A stretch of 64,000 nucleotides of DNA from Macrotis lagotis (taxonomy: Eukaryota; Chordata; Mammalia; Peramelemorphia; Peramelidae): assembly GCF_037893015.1 (NCBI RefSeq), contig NC_133658.1, positions 17,170,268-17,234,267 of the forward strand, written 5' to 3'. The notes under the pieces were generated by a model that had not been told where the DNA came from, did not search any database, and saw only the letters and a list, made by a program, of their open reading frames with translations. Below are positions 1 to 11,439 of this stretch, in pieces. Position 1 is the stretch's first letter, and each line of letters opens with the position of its first letter. Made by a program: the position numbers and the translations under genes.

Positions 1-50
1 AAGGAACTCACATACTAATGAGAGAAAACAATTCATAAAGGGAAGGTAGA

Positions 51-295
51 AGGGCAGCTATGTGCCTCAATGGATAGAGTGCTGGGCCTGGAGTTAGAAA
101 CACATTTGACTGAGTTCAAATCTAGCCTCAGACACTTATAAGCTATTATTATTATTATAAGCCCAGTGACCCTGGGCAAGTCACTGAACCCTTGTTGCCT
201 CAGTTTCCTCATCTTGCAAATCAGATCTGGAAGGAAAGGCCAGTCACTCCAGTATCTCTGACAAGAAAATCTCCAGTGGGGGTCATGAGGAATCC
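51..295 (+). mobile_element. MAR1-type CORE-SINE
   Basis: A tRNA-like head with 'gttcaaatct' as B-box is followed by the MIR-type core 'cctcagtttcctcatc' and a tail resembling 'ggtcatgaagagtcggacac'. A short (ATT)n expansion lies inside it near 147-160. This arrangement matches marsupial MAR1 SINEs from memory. It is diverged and not expected to be active. Confidence 0.8.
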
Positions 296-1800
296 ATTTG
301 AACAACAGAAGGGAGAGAGTAGTACAGGAATGGTGGCAGAAGTAAATTCTTTCTCCTTAGGTTGAAACCAGGTCTCTACATCACTTCAGGCTATTTTCAA
401 GCATGTAACCTTTATTCTAGGGACCTGCCTCCTCCTTTTCCTCCCACAAGAACCTTGAACTCTGTCCTTGAGATTTTTTTACTTGTTTTTCTTTATCCCA
501 AAGAAGGATTTAATCTGGAAGGGGGATGGGTAGAAAGACAAGAACATTGTCTCAATAATGTTGTTTTAAAAAGTAAAGGAATGGTTGTCCTGTGCTGTAT
601 TCTGCTTTGATCATGCTTATGAACCTGGGCTCAGCTTTGTAAGAAGGACATGACTAAATGAAGACCATCAGGACTAGCAGAATGGGGAAGGGGTTCAAGT
701 TCAGTTATAATAGGAGGTAGGCATGTTTGACCTGGAGGAAAAAAAGACTTCTGGGGAGCATGATAGCTGAATCGGGGTGTTTAAAGGATGTCATATGGAG
801 GCAGGATTGGCCTTCTGCTTGATGCCAGAGGAAAGAATCAGAAGGCATGGGTGGAAGTTGTCCAGAAGCCAATGTCAGGAAAAACTCTTTGACTCAGTAG
901 TCTCTTCAAAGTAAAATGACTTGGCTTTGGAGGTGTTGGGGTCTCCCTCATTGTAGGCAGGGATAGGCGGCCATTGTAGAGAGTATTTGGGTTGAATTTT
1001 TTTTTGAATAAGGAAGTCATGTCATGGAAATCTCTTCCAGTTCCAAGATCACTAAGAATCCTTCTGGGTCCAAACCAAGGAACTTGAGAAAGCTAGCATG
1101 AGATGCCTTTTGAGGCTCTTTTTTTGTTGCACCATTTTTCAAGGGGTTACTGGGCACTCAGTGCCCTCTGCCTGGCCCTTCTATGCCCAGTCATCTAGAC
1201 ATTGGCAATAGCCACTAAGTTCCTTGTTTGCCTTGTTCCTTATTTGGATACACCTAAACTTTCCCCCAAACATGTTGGAACAATTCATCTTGGCAAATTG
1301 CATGTCAACATTTCTCAAGTTACAATTGAATTGTTCAGTTTTTGAGGTGACTTGGAACTAGGAGCTCCTAAGGCCTGCTCCCTTTTTTACCCTCAATACC
1401 ATCCACCCACAGGATAGAAGGTATTGCTTGTACAAGGAGAATTTCCTGCTCTGCTGACTCATCTCCTAGAAATGAAGTCTTACAGATGCTCAGAGAAGTT
1501 CTTTAAGAATTGATCAAATCTGGGCCCCGATGAGATGGGAGCCTAACCTCTGCAAAGTTCATCTAAGTAAGCCAAGGGACCATTTGGAGTGACAAAGTTA
1601 AGAGAGCTGGGAGAATGGAGAATTGTGGCAAAGGATGATGTTGTCAACTTAAAATACAAAGACAGTTTTTCTGTGACTAAGGGGACAGCCTTCCTGCCCA
1701 AACAGCATGTGTGGGTAGGTGAGCATGCAGAAAGGTAGCTAGGGAAATATTCATAATGATCATCGGAAATTCAAGTTGTGAGGAACCTCAAGAGGTCTTT
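296..1800. other. Unclassified DNA, no gene seen
   Basis: The reading frames here (for example 362-610 plus and 838-1020 minus) are short, start arbitrarily and resemble no protein I know. No repeat family was recognised with confidence. Confidence 0.5.
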
Positions 1801-1842
1801 TAGTTCAGGGCGTCTTAACCTTTCCTGTGTCATGGAACCCTT

Positions 1843-1915
1843 TGATAATCAATAGTCAAGAAATACTTTATTAAGCAACTTATGTGCTAGCTCCTGAACT
1901 AAGGGATACAATCTG
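1843..1915 (-). mobile_element. L2 3'-end fragment
   Basis: 'aaatactttattaagcaact' followed by 'tatgtgctag' is the reverse complement of the L2 3' tail (consensus 'ggcacatagtaggtgcttaataaa'). It sits inside the DNA transposon. Confidence 0.6.
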
Positions 1916-1960
1916 GTGAAACCTCTGGACTTCTTAGAATGATAATTTTATTTTTCATTT

Positions 1961-2089
1961 TTTGGGTTTTTTTTTGCAAGGCAATGGAATTTAGTGACTT
2001 GGCCAAGGTCATACAACCAGGTAATTATGAAGTGTCTGGTCCTCCTGACTCCAGGGCCTGTGCTCTATCTACTGTGCCACTCAGCTCCT
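1961..2089 (-). mobile_element. WSINE1-type tRNA SINE
   Basis: Poly-T at the left is the A-tail on minus. It is followed by 'gcaaggcaatgg', 'cttggccaaggtcataca' and a tRNA head ending 'ctactgtgccactcagctcc'. It is one of the more diverged copies and has lost the B-box neighbourhood in a small deletion. Confidence 0.85.
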
Positions 2090-2229
2090 GAATGCTATTT
2101 TTCAAGACATAATAAAATGTATAATATTACAAAGGAAGCCAATTGTGTTGTAACAAACTATGTTGAAATATAGTTCCTAAGAAAAATCTGTTTTAAAAAC
2201 TCATGGGCCCCAGGTTCTTAATTCTGATT

Positions 2230-2445
2230 TAGGTCAACCCTACCATTTTACAGATGAGGAAACTGAGGGCCAGGACTAGCTAATGGAAAGCTGAGATTTA
2301 CACCTATATCAAAGTTCTGGGTCTGGGAGAGCCTTTAGAGACTGAGTCATCCCTTTCGTCTCCCCTTGGATGAGGATAGTTTACACAACTTCGTCAAAGA
2401 TGTGGTCAGAAGTAGGTTTAGAACTTAGGTTCTTTGCCTCCAAGC
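2230..2445 (-). mobile_element. MIR-like ancient SINE fragment
   Basis: 'cattttacagatgaggaaac' is the antisense MIR core signature. The remainder is strongly diverged and the boundaries are approximate. Confidence 0.5.
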
Positions 2446-2770
2446 CGACATTTTTCCCACCATTCCACAGTAATTGGATACTACTACCTGTGGGAGTCAA
2501 GTTCAAGGTCAGGTCAGGGTGGGTCCCTCAGGGCCCAGACAGGATACCCCTTACAGACTGAGAACAAAGGCTTTCCTTTCCCCCAAACCTAAACCTAAAT
2601 CAAAGGAAGGATGATTCAACTCACAGTTGAGAACAATAGAAAACCATTCTATAGCATTCCTGTTGGAGAGGCAATGCTGGGGACCCGAGCAGGGTGGTTG
2701 GGGAGATCTAGGTCCTAGACCTCATTCTCACTTGTCATGTAATATTGCTCTGTGACATTTCTTTCTGCAC

Positions 2771-3245
2771 TTCAGTACCTGAGTTCAGATTCAGTCTTAG
2801 AGGCTAGCTAGTCTGACCTTGAGAAAGTCACTAAACCTCTGTCTGCTTCAGTTTCCTCATCTGTAAAATGAAGATAGAGGAGACAACGGGCCTTGGAGTG
2901 AGGAAAACCTTAGACAGAATCACATTTCAGATACTTCCTAAGTTTGTTGCCTGGGGCACTTTGTGGGACTACAGGTACAGGGTTGGATGGGGTTTTTGAG
3001 GCCACTTCGTCCCTTCCCTTCATTTACAGAGGAAGAAACTGAAACCCTGAGGTGGTAAATAACTTACCCCAGTTCACATAGGAGGTAGAATCAGGATTAA
3101 TTCATATCCTTGGATTTCCACTCCATGGTCTTTACCCAATAACATCTTAGTGAACCCTGGTGAGTCTCAGTTTCCTCATCTGTAAAATAAAGGCAATAAA
3201 AATAGCTTGTATTTTAATAGCATTTTATGATTTGTAAAACATTTC
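2771..3245. mobile_element. Cluster of MIR fragments
   Basis: Three MIR pieces lie side by side. A plus-strand copy with 'cagtttcctcatctgtaaaa' covers 2771-2885, a minus-strand piece with 'cagaggaagaaactgaaacc' covers about 2990-3140, and a plus-strand 3' half covers 3155-3245. They are old and fixed, with no sign of a gene. Confidence 0.6.
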
Positions 3246-3284
3246 AATTCTATGTATTAAATGCATAAATTTACAAATATACAT

Positions 3285-3312
3285 AGAACACACACACACA
3301 TATATATATATG
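3285..3312 (+). repeat. (CA)n(TA)n microsatellite
   Basis: A short run of 'acacacacac' passes into 'atatatatat'. Confidence 0.9.
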
Positions 3313-3380
3313 GTCTCTTTGGATCCTACATTTTACATATATATGTATAAATTTTACACATTTGTGTGTACATACATATA

Positions 3381-3800
3381 TGTTGTTGCTTGTCCTTCAT
3401 TTTCTTTTCCTTTTTTTTTTTTTTTTTTGGTTTTTGCAAACAAATTAGGGTTAAGTGGCTTGCCCAAGGCCACACAGCTAGGTAATTACTAAGTGTCTGA
3501 GGCTGGATTTGAACTCAGGTACTCCTGACTCCAGGGCCCGTGCTCTATCTACTGTGCCACCTAGCCGCCCTTCATGTCCTTCATTTTCAAAGAAGACTGT
3601 GACATTAGGAAGGTGATACCATGACATGCACAGGAATTGGGTTTGAATGAGAGGATGCTTTACTAAGTCATCAGCCTCACAGTTTCTTCCAGAGTCATCT
3701 GGATCCAGTGGCCAGATATGGATCAGGAAGACTGGAGATGACCCTGGATGAGAGGCAATCCAGATTAAGTGACTTGCCCAAGGTCACACAGCTAGTCTAT
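3381..3800 (-). mobile_element. MAR1b-type SINE, split by a younger SINE
   Basis: Minus-strand SINE whose 3' half reads, on plus, 'ttcaaagaagactgtgacat' then '...ccagtggccagatatggatc', with the tRNA-related part ending near 3800. The same 3' half is present at 11891-12193, 20655-20760, 21420-21785 and 49303-49551. The insertion at 3405-3574 divides it close to its 3' end. Confidence 0.75.
3405..3574 (-). mobile_element. WSINE1-type SINE with TSD
   Basis: Full-length copy: long A-tail (poly-T on plus), body 'ttaagtggcttgcccaaggc', head 'gtgccacctagccgccc'. A perfect 14-bp TSD, 'tgtccttcattttc', lies at 3391-3404 and 3575-3588. The target is the 3' end of an older MAR1b SINE. Confidence 0.95.
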
Positions 3801-3810
3801 ACATATCAAA

Positions 3811-4045
3811 TCTCATTTGATCCAATATTTTCCTATTTATGTAAAAGACTCATATGGATAATCCCATTCAATACTCCCAAATGTGAGGTAGATGGAGTCA
3901 ACATTACCATTATATAGATGAAGAAACTGAGGCTCAGGGAGGTTTAATGAGTTGCCTACAGTCACATAGCTAGTAAGTCCTTGAAACGGGATTCAAACTC
4001 AGATCTTTTGAATCTAATTCTAGCACTCAATCTCCTATGCAACCT
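3811..4045 (-). mobile_element. MIR-type SINE fragment
   Basis: 'tgaagaaactgaggctcagg', 'cacatagctagtaagtcc' and 'ggattcaaactcagatc' mark a minus-strand MIR with tRNA head at the right. Confidence 0.75.
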
Positions 4046-4321
4046 AACCTTTTCAAATATGGATAAAATTCTTTGCAAATTGTACTCTATGAAGCTCTTT
4101 GCAAAGTGTCTTCTATGAAGTATTATATAGATTTTAGCAATATGAACTGTACTAAGGATTTTGTTGCTATAGAGAAATTCCCATCAAAGCAGATGAGTGC
4201 TCTCTCTGCAACCTATAGTCTCAGAAAATCACCTCAAATGCTGAAAGGTGGAGTTTTTATCCAGGCTCCCTTTGAGACCACCCCCAGTTTATCCCTTAGG
4301 TTTCTGGCACTGAGATCATTT

Positions 4322-4445
4322 GCAAGTTGCCTTCCTCATTAGAATGTGAGCACCTCAGAGAAGGGACTGACTTTTGCCCTTTTTTTGTATCTTTAGTGCT
4401 TAGCATGATGCCTGCCTTGGAGCTGGTGGTTGATGGATTCTTGTA
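4322..4445 (+). mobile_element. L2 3'-end fragment
   Basis: 'attagaatgtgagcacctca', 'gaagggactgacttttgcc' and 'tgcttagcatgatgcctgcc' follow the L2 3' end closely. Confidence 0.75.
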
Positions 4446-4760
4446 GACAGAATGTTTGGCACTGTTGCTACTCAATACCCATTTGATGATTGCTCCATTT
4501 CCTGGCTGTGAGCCTCTAGCTACAGAACCATGCTACTTCTAATGTTTCCTTATGACTGTTACTCCCTCTAAGCTCAGGGAATTCAAGCCTTTTGGGGATA
4601 GTGCTTGGAAAGTAATTTGAATTTGGAACATAATTTGAATCTTCTGAGGGAAGAGTGCCATGAATGAATGAATGAGTAGCAGGTAAGCTTTAGTCTGTTT
4701 TTTGAGAGCTAGGCTACATCTATCCTGCAGGATTTTAGGGGTACTCTAAAGGATTTGGGA

Positions 4761-4999
4761 TGTTGTTACTCAGTCTTTTCAGTTTTGTTGGACTCTGTGA
4801 CTGGGGTTTTCTTGGTAAAGATACTGGATTGGTTTGTCATTTCCATCTATAGTTAATTTTACAGATGAGAAAACTGAGACAAACAAGGTTAAATGACTTA
4901 CTCAGGGTTACACAGTGAAGTGTCTGAGATTGAATTTGAATGATAGTCTTCCTGATTGCAGACCTGTAGCTCTCTCCACTGTGCCACCTAGATGCCCTA
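4761..4999 (-). mobile_element. MAR1-type SINE
   Basis: The reverse complement of a complete MAR1: tail 'ttgttggactctgtgactgg', core 'acagatgagaaaactgagac', head 'ctgtgccacctagatgccc'. Confidence 0.85.
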
Positions 5000-5830
5000 G
5001 GGGATTGAGAATCTCTCGTTGGCTTAGGTTGCCACTGGCTGTGTTCCCATTTCTTATAGGTGACAGGGAATAGACTCCTAGTTCCATTTAACCACTTACC
5101 AGGGGATATTTACCCCCAAGATATAAGTAAAAACAAAATTGAAAACATTTCCCCCCAAAGATGACATATTTTCCCCAATTCCACTTCAGTCTTTGGGGAA
5201 AGTGCTATTACTTTTTAAAAAATTCATTTTTATCCTTATTTCATATTTAACATGTGTATTGTTGCAAAAAATAATTTTATTTGAATAGAATATGTGCTGA
5301 TAAGCTTATTTGTACATGTAGTTTTATGAAAAGGGAGGGACATGATAATTTTTGAAAATTTAATTTTAATTAATTAATTTTATTTTATTTTTTCCTGAGA
5401 GGGCTCACTCTTGGCAATTTCTACACAATATTAATGTCACCAAAATCACACCCAAAAGTGGTACACTGACTACTGAGTCCTGGTCTCAGATTTAACTGGG
5501 CTAAATCTCCAAAGCCACTCTTGGTTCCTTGGATAATAATGCTGAACTGGTTATAATACCTAGACTGAACTCTAAATCAGAGACTCATTGACCTGAGCTT
5601 TCAAAACTCACAAGGTCAAAACCTCTAGATTAATTTTCCCCTAAAATGGAAAAGAACTAACAGTAAGACTAAAAAGCTGAGGCCCATTTTCATGGGGCTA
5701 CATGGCCTCAGAATAGAAAAGGCCAAGATCTTTCACTTTAGCGCATTATTTTTGTACCAGATTGATCATTGAAGTAACTGAACTTTATGAGAGGAATAAA
5801 AAAAAAAGAGCATTCAAAAAGAAAAACACT
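5000..5830. other. Unclassified AT-rich DNA
   Basis: No reading frame or repeat was recognised. An A/T-rich part near 5340-5395 contains 'taattaattaatttta'. Confidence 0.5.
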
Positions 5831-5831
5831 A

Positions 5832-6170
5832 GATCTTTGGTGTCAAACTCAATTAGAAATGATTCCCCTGATGACCTCATAATGATTTAGAAAACTACAA
5901 ATTAACATTATCTATGTTGTATTGCATTTTTATGTTTTTTTTTTTTTTTAACATTTCCCAATTACATTTTTTTTTTAGGTTTTTGCAAGGCAAACAGGGT
6001 TAAGTGGCTTGCCCAAGGCCACACAGCTAGGTAATTATTAAGTGTCTGAGACTGGATTTGAACCCAGGTACTCCTGACTCCAAGGCTGGTGCTTTATCCA
6101 CTACACCACCTAGCCACCCCCAATTACATTTTAATCTGGTTAGGCCACATAGAGAATTTTGAAACCTCTC
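5832..6170. mobile_element. hAT-like non-autonomous DNA transposon
   Basis: 'tggtgtcaaactcaattaga', 'aattaacattatctatgttg' and 'acatttcccaattacatttt' match a mammalian hAT-type element whose ends read 'gtgtcaaactca'. It is interrupted by a SINE (5971-6118); the element resumes with 'aatctggttaggccacat'. Confidence 0.6.
5971..6118 (-). mobile_element. WSINE1-type SINE with TSD
   Basis: Full-length minus-strand copy. The TSD 'cccaattacatttt' lies at 5957-5970 and 6119-6132, and joining the two flanks restores the continuity of the host DNA transposon. Confidence 0.95.
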
Positions 6171-7440
6171 CAGTTTTACACTAATGCTGGAGTTGATAGT
6201 TCATTTTGAATGTCTCCACATCCAGTCCAAGAGCCTCTTTATTTCCTATGTGTTAGCCAATCATAATCAGTTAGAGAATGACTATATATCCTTCACAGTC
6301 TCTATAAAGCACTTCCATGCATGCCATCATGAGTCTTCCTGATAGTTTTGTTCTGGCCCTCCCCCACCCCCCAGAGAAAGTTGGTGACTTGACCTGGATG
6401 GAATGAGAAGCTGAAACATGGCCGGAATCTGGTGGCCTAAGTGGTCTAGTTAAGACACAGTAGGTCATCCATCAACTGGTCTGGTCCCAAAGAAGGGAGT
6501 TCTAAAGAGGGAAGTTCAAAGGAGGGAAATTCTAACTTCCTAAAAGCCCTAGATGTGAAGGTCTAAGTGTTGGGTCCAGTGTATTGAGTTCTTGTTCAGG
6601 TGAGGAGAAGCCATAGTCACAAGGAGATGATGCACGGGTGAAGGACTGGATGGCAGTCTGGGATGTGAATCTAAAACAGGCCAATAGAACAGTCCTTTGA
6701 TTCAGGAAGTCACCTATCCAGTGAGACTGCTTTTACATTCAATTGGCCAAATCTTGGTCAATGAAACAACATTTGGAAAGCAATATGAAAAAATGCTCCT
6801 AGGCAGCCAAACACAATTCTCTGCATGAGATTCTGAATTGTGTCCTTTCTGATTCAGGGGTCCTGGAAACTGAGGGTGTTCCCCCTCATTTTGGTTAACA
6901 GAATCATTCCCCTCCCCCTTCTTTTATTCCCTAGTCTAGGGTGAAGATAGAAATCTCCAGGACTGACCAGCTGGTGCTTCCCAGGTGTGAAATCAGCCTT
7001 CTGCTTCCCTTCCTGCTGACTGAGTCCTCCCAGCTTCCCTGGCCCCATCTGTACCAGCTGCTAATCACTGGAGACCTTTTGGCCCTTCCACTTCAATCTT
7101 TTGTGAGCTAAGATTGGACTCCCTGCATTGATTTTTCTGGTTATTAGGGGAGGAGAGGACCCTGTTTGACTATGTATTGATTAGCATCAAGGGAAACAGC
7201 ACAGCAGTCACCTTCTTCCTCTCTTGCTTTGAAGAGCCTCTGTTGCAATAATTAATAATGGAGAAAAAGATTGGTGTTGCAGAAAAAAATGGCCAGTAAA
7301 ATATTGATTGGAGAGCATTACCTCTTGGCTTTTCATTTAGGTTTTATAGCAAAAATGTACACACCTTCATGTCTGTCCTTTAAATTCCTTTTCAAGGAAA
7401 TTGAAAAATCCAAATTTAAGCAAAGAAGACCAGGGTAATT
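6171..7440. other. Unclassified DNA
   Basis: No gene was recognised. Near 6489-6535 three imperfect units related to 'aaagaagggagttct' lie in tandem. The reading frames (6271-6468 and 6854-7048 minus) are not protein-like to my eye. Confidence 0.5.
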
Positions 7441-7449
7441 TGGGTTTTT

Positions 7450-7995
7450 GTTGAGAGGTGCATCCGCAAGAACTCACTCTTCAGATACAAACTTCTGGGA
7501 GAACTGGAGAGCAGCTAGGATTAGACCAACATCTCACGCCCTGTAGTAAGATAAGGTCAAAAAGGGTGCAGGATTTAGACATAAACAACAATATTATAAG
7601 CAAATTAGAAGAACAAGGGAGAGTCTACCTGTCAGATTTATGGAATGGGAAGCAATTTATGACCCAAGAAGAGACAGAGAACATTATAAAAAAACAAGTT
7701 GAATATTCTGGATTACATTAAATTAAAAACTTTTTTGCACAAATAAAACCACTGTAGCCAAGATCAAAAGGAATGCAGCAAATTGAGAAAAAATTTTTAC
7801 AATTAGTGTTTCTGAGAAAGGACTCATTTCTAAAATATGTAGAGAATTGAATCCAATTTATAAAAAAATAAGTCATTTCCAATGGATAAATGTTCAAAGG
7901 ATAGGCAAAGGCAATTTTTGGATGAGGAAATCAAAACTATCTATAGTCATATGAAAAATTGCTCTAACTCATTATTGATTAGAGAAAGGCAAATT
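7450..7995 (+). mobile_element. L1 ORF2 C-terminal / 3'-UTR fragment
   Basis: The plus strand encodes an 87-residue stretch (7458-7721) ending the L1 ORF2, including 'GRVYLSDLWNGKQFMTQEE', after which 'agagaaaggcaaattaaagc' belongs to the following L1 region. It is truncated at both ends and stops where an oppositely oriented L1 3' end begins. Confidence 0.8.
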
Positions 7996-8014
7996 AAAGC
8001 ATCTCTGGTTTTCA

Positions 8015-8338
8015 GCAAATTTTTTTTGCAGGATTTTGAGTTTCACATTTTTCTCCTTCCCTCTCTTCCCTTCCCTTCCCCCCTCCTCCTGACACAGAAC
8101 AATGTAGTATAGGCTATACATGTATAACCATGCTAAACATAGATCCATTTTAATCATAATGTGAAAGAAGAATCAGATCAAATTGAGAAAAAGAAATCAT
8201 TTGAGAGAAAAGAAACCTAACAGGTGGGACAACTTTCAAAAATTGAAGATGGTAAGCTTTAGTCTACATTTAAACTCCACAGTTCCTTCTCTGGATATGA
8301 ATGGCATTTTCCATCACAAGTTTTAAGCTCAAAATTTT
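8015..8338 (-). mobile_element. L1 3' end, opposite orientation
   Basis: Reverse complement of an L1 3' UTR: 'ttttttttgcaggattttga' is the A-tail end, then 'ctctcttcccttcccttccc' (G-rich 3'-UTR tract) and 'ggcattttccatcacaagtt' ('gtgatggaaaatgcc' in sense). It abuts the plus-strand L1 tail to tail. Confidence 0.8.
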
Positions 8339-8492
8339 TTTTTTTTTTTAGATTTTTCAAGGCAGTGGGGTTAAGTGGCTTAGCCCAAAGCTACACAGCT
8401 AGGTAATTATTAAGTGTCTGAGGTCAGATTTGAATCCAGGGACTCCTGACTCCAAGGCTGGTGCTCTATCCACTGCACCACCTAGCCACCCC
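8339..8492 (-). mobile_element. WSINE1-type SINE
   Basis: Poly-T, 'caaggcagtggggttaagtg', 'cacagctaggtaattattaa' and head 'ccactgcaccacctagccac' mark a full-length minus-strand copy. Confidence 0.95.
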
Positions 8493-8554
8493 TCCGAATT
8501 AAAAAAAAAAGAAATATGTTTTATTTTCATGCTATACTAGTGTCCTCTAGGGCA

Positions 8555-8650
8555 ATGAACTACTCTTATCTATCTTTGTATTCCCTCATGACTAGTTCAG
8601 TGCTTTGTACATAACAATATATAATTAACATAATCAATATATCATATTAT
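8555..8650 (+). mobile_element. L2 3'-end fragment
   Basis: 'tatctttgtattccctcatg' and 'tagttcagtgctttgtacat' match the L2 3' end. Confidence 0.55.
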
Positions 8651-8760
8651 TTTACTAATAATATAATAATGCAATACATACTAATAGAATATATAGCAAG
8701 ATATTAATATTAGCTTAATATATATAATTAATATAATCAATATATAATTTAATACTTTAC
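8610..8760. repeat. AT-rich imperfect direct repeat
   Basis: 'tatataattaacataatcaa' recurs as 'tatataattaatataatcaa' about 104 bp later, in an almost pure A/T tract. Confidence 0.7.
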
Positions 8761-9039
8761 TGGGGGGGTATGTTAAAAATGCCTGGTAAAACTACAAAAC
8801 TGTGTAACTAGGAACTGGCCAGTGAATGATACACTAACTAAATGACCAGTCCTTCTATATTTCTATGAAAAAATAAAAAAGTAGTACTTCCTGGAGACAA
8901 AATTTGTTTTATGTTTTATGGTGGGCAGAAAAGACATTCCTATCCACGTGAGCATCATCTTTGTACTTTTGACTTTATTTTTAAAAAATCATATATTATT
9001 ATTTGGCAATAAATGGAAACCAGTTTTTTTCTCTTTTTT

Positions 9040-9460
9040 CACCTTCATTCACTAAAAAAACCCCAAAAACCCTCCTCCCCTCCCCCCATTTTTTCTTTTC
9101 AAACATGCATAGTCAAACAAACTAAATTCCTGCATTGGCCTTATCTTAAAAATTTGGGTCTCACTCTCCAATCTGAGTTCATTACCTGTCAGGATTCATC
9201 AGCCAGCTAGAATTGTGATTGGTTATTGTGGTTAGAGTTTTTAAGTCTTTTAAAATCTTTTGTTTTCCCGTGCTGTCATTATTGCATAAATTGTTCTGAT
9301 TTGACTCATTTTGCTGTTAGTCCATATGAATCTTTCCAGGCTTTTTTGAAACCATCCTCTTCATCCTGTCTTCCAGCACAATAATATTTCATCTTATTTA
9401 TATTTAATAATTTGGTCATTCCCTGTTGATGGACCACCTCCCTCCAATTTCCATTCTTCT
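9040..9460 (-). mobile_element. Old L1 3' end
   Basis: 'cctcctcccctccccccatt', 'tccatatgaatctttccagg' and 'cattccctgttgatggacca' are the reverse complement of an L1 3' end related to those at 29505-29880 and 41490-42410. Confidence 0.65.
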
Positions 9461-9479
9461 TTTCTTTCTTTCTTTTTTT

Positions 9480-10225
9480 TTTTTAAGACTGAAAAATATC
9501 TATTGGCTTGAGCAGTGAAGACATAATTTGCAGCTTTTGAGGGAGTAGTTTTTTCCCACTTGCATATTTATAAGTTACACAGTTACACGTTTTTCTACCA
9601 TCCTCCCTTCCCATCCCTCTCCCCTCAGTGGTGAACAGTCTGGTAAAAATTGTGCTTGTACATTTGTGTTTAAGATGTTTACATATTAGTCATTTTCTGT
9701 ATAAGGAACTAGGCCTAAGGTAAAAGAAAGAAAATCATGGAATAAGAAGAAAAAAACATAAGAGATTTTTTTTTTTAAAAGTGAACATGATATCCATTCA
9801 GATTCTGTGGTGGGTTTTTTTTTGTTTGTTTTTTTTTCTCTGATTGTGGATGATGTTTCCTCTCTCAGGGTTGTTGAAGATTTCTGAGAGCAGCTGAGCA
9901 AGTCACAATGTTGTTGATAATGTGTACAATGTTCTTTTGGTTCTGCTCCCTTTGTTCAGCATCAGTTTGTGTAATTCTTTCCATGTTTCTCCATTCATGA
10001 TTTCTTATAGGAAAATAGCATACCATACCATTAACACACTACAATGTTCAGCCATTCCCCAACTGATGAGTTTTCCCTCAATTTCCAATTGTTACCACCA
10101 CACAAAGAACTACTATAAATATTTTTTGAACTTCCCTAATTTTTTATGATTTCTTTAGATTTCTATTCTTTGCCACCTTAAGAAGAATTTTAAATATCTT
10201 TGTTCATTTTTAGAGTTTGTTTTAC
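9480..10225 (-). mobile_element. L1 3' end, second copy
   Basis: 'caatgttcttttggttctgc', 'tccatgtttctccattcatg' and 'gttcagccattccccaactg' mark an antisense L1 3' end of an older subfamily. It lies next to the preceding copy in the same orientation. Confidence 0.7.
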
Positions 10226-10239
10226 TTAGGATCAATCCA

Positions 10240-10585
10240 TTCAATCTACCTTCCCTCAAATCTGTTGATGAGTTAGGGAGATATCTACCCCAAATATGTA
10301 AAAACTTTCTCTGGCAGAAAGGGTGGATGACATCAATTTGTTCCAATAGTTATAAAGGTGGGTGAAGCAGGTCCAGTGGAGAGCTTAGAGCTTGGTCAGG
10401 CATCAAAAGGTGGTTATCCACCACATCCTGGGCCATCACCAGGTATCTTGACTTTTTCTACCCCTGGTCTTCAATGCCTCAGGGAGAGAGTGAGTCTCTC
10501 CCTCACTTAAATCCAATTCACTGGCAAATCAAGAGATCATCCTTGTGATGTCATTAGTCCTCTGAAAACAAAGGATGAACAACCT
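10240..10585 (+). mobile_element. RTE-like LINE 3' UTR (source of the MAR1b tail?)
   Basis: The last part ('ggtcttcaatgcctcaggga', 'tcacttaaatccaattcact', 'cttgtgatgtcattagtcct') matches the 3' half of MAR1b SINEs, but the left part ('ggagatatctaccccaaata') is absent from them. The copy at 43540-43905 has the same extended structure. I infer a LINE whose 3' end was borrowed by the SINE; RTE/Bov-B-type is a guess from known marsupial SINE-LINE pairs. Confidence 0.55.
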
Positions 10586-10589
10586 CTAA

Positions 10590-11350
10590 TTCTCCCATTT
10601 CTATCTTCTCTACTTTCCTTCCCAGTTTCTTTTTGAATGAGAATCTACATACTTAACTAGATGTGTATTCTTCCTTCCTTTGATGAATTCAGATAGAAAT
10701 GAAGTTCAAATCAGCTGTTCCCCTACTCCCAGCTCCTTGTTTTCATAGATGTCTGTTTGTATATCCTGAATATGTGAGATAATTTTCCCTAACCTTCCTT
10801 TCAAATGGTTGTATTTCTTTTTTTGCAAGGCAATGGGGTTAAGTGGCTTGCCCAAGGCCACACAGCTAAGTCATTATGAAGTGTCTGAGGTCGGATTTGA
10901 ACTCAGGTACTCCTGACTCCAGGGCTGGTGCTCTATCCACTGCATCACCTAGCTGCCCCAAAATGGTTGTATTTTCAATGCTGTTAAATAGATTTTTTTC
11001 CTGGTTCTATTAATTTGATTCTGTATTAGTTTATACAGGTCTTCCCAGATTTTTCCAAATAATCTCTTCTGTCATTTCTTAAGCATAAAAGAATTCTATC
11101 ACATTTTTATACCTTCTTTTGTTTTTGTAACTCTTCATTAATTACATTAGTGTATCATAATATTAGTAATTTTCTGTTTCACTCATCTGTCACAGCTTAT
11201 ATTGCTATTTTCTAAACCATGAGGAACCCCAATTCTTTCCCATTCCTTGCTACCAGAAAAGTGCTTTAATGGACATTTTGGTATATTGGACTTTTGTTTC
11301 AGTCTGGGACTTCCCTGGAGACATATTGCCAAAGAAGAATCTCGGTTTTA
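10590..11350 (-). mobile_element. Old L1 3' end split by a SINE
   Basis: 'tttgatgaattcagatagaa', 'gaatatgtgagataattttc' and 'cattccttgctaccagaaaa' correspond to another antisense L1 3' region. A WSINE1-type SINE (10817-10960) interrupts it. Confidence 0.55.
10817..10960 (-). mobile_element. WSINE1-type SINE with TSD
   Basis: Full-length minus-strand copy with a perfect 14-bp TSD 'aaatggttgtattt' at 10803-10816 and 10961-10974. Its A-tail is unusually short. Confidence 0.95.
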
Positions 11351-11439
11351 AAAGGTAGGTACCTTGAGTAACTTTTTGTCCCTAATTACAAATTCATTGT
11401 CAATTCACATTGGATTTGTTGTATTTAAATTCAAATGAG

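Larger units (their letters stand above)
1805..2225. mobile_element. Non-autonomous DNA transposon, marsupial 'ttcttaacc' family
   Basis: The ends are near-inverted ('gtcttaacctttcctgtgtc' at the left, '...ggccccaggttcttaattc' at the right) and the body includes 'aaaggaagccaattgtgttg'. Related copies occur at 14612-14815, 20515-20640, 34915-35148 and 61732-61905. It has been interrupted by an antisense L2 tail (1843-1915) and a WSINE1-type SINE (1961-2089), so it is older than both. The hAT superfamily is likely but not proven. Confidence 0.65.
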
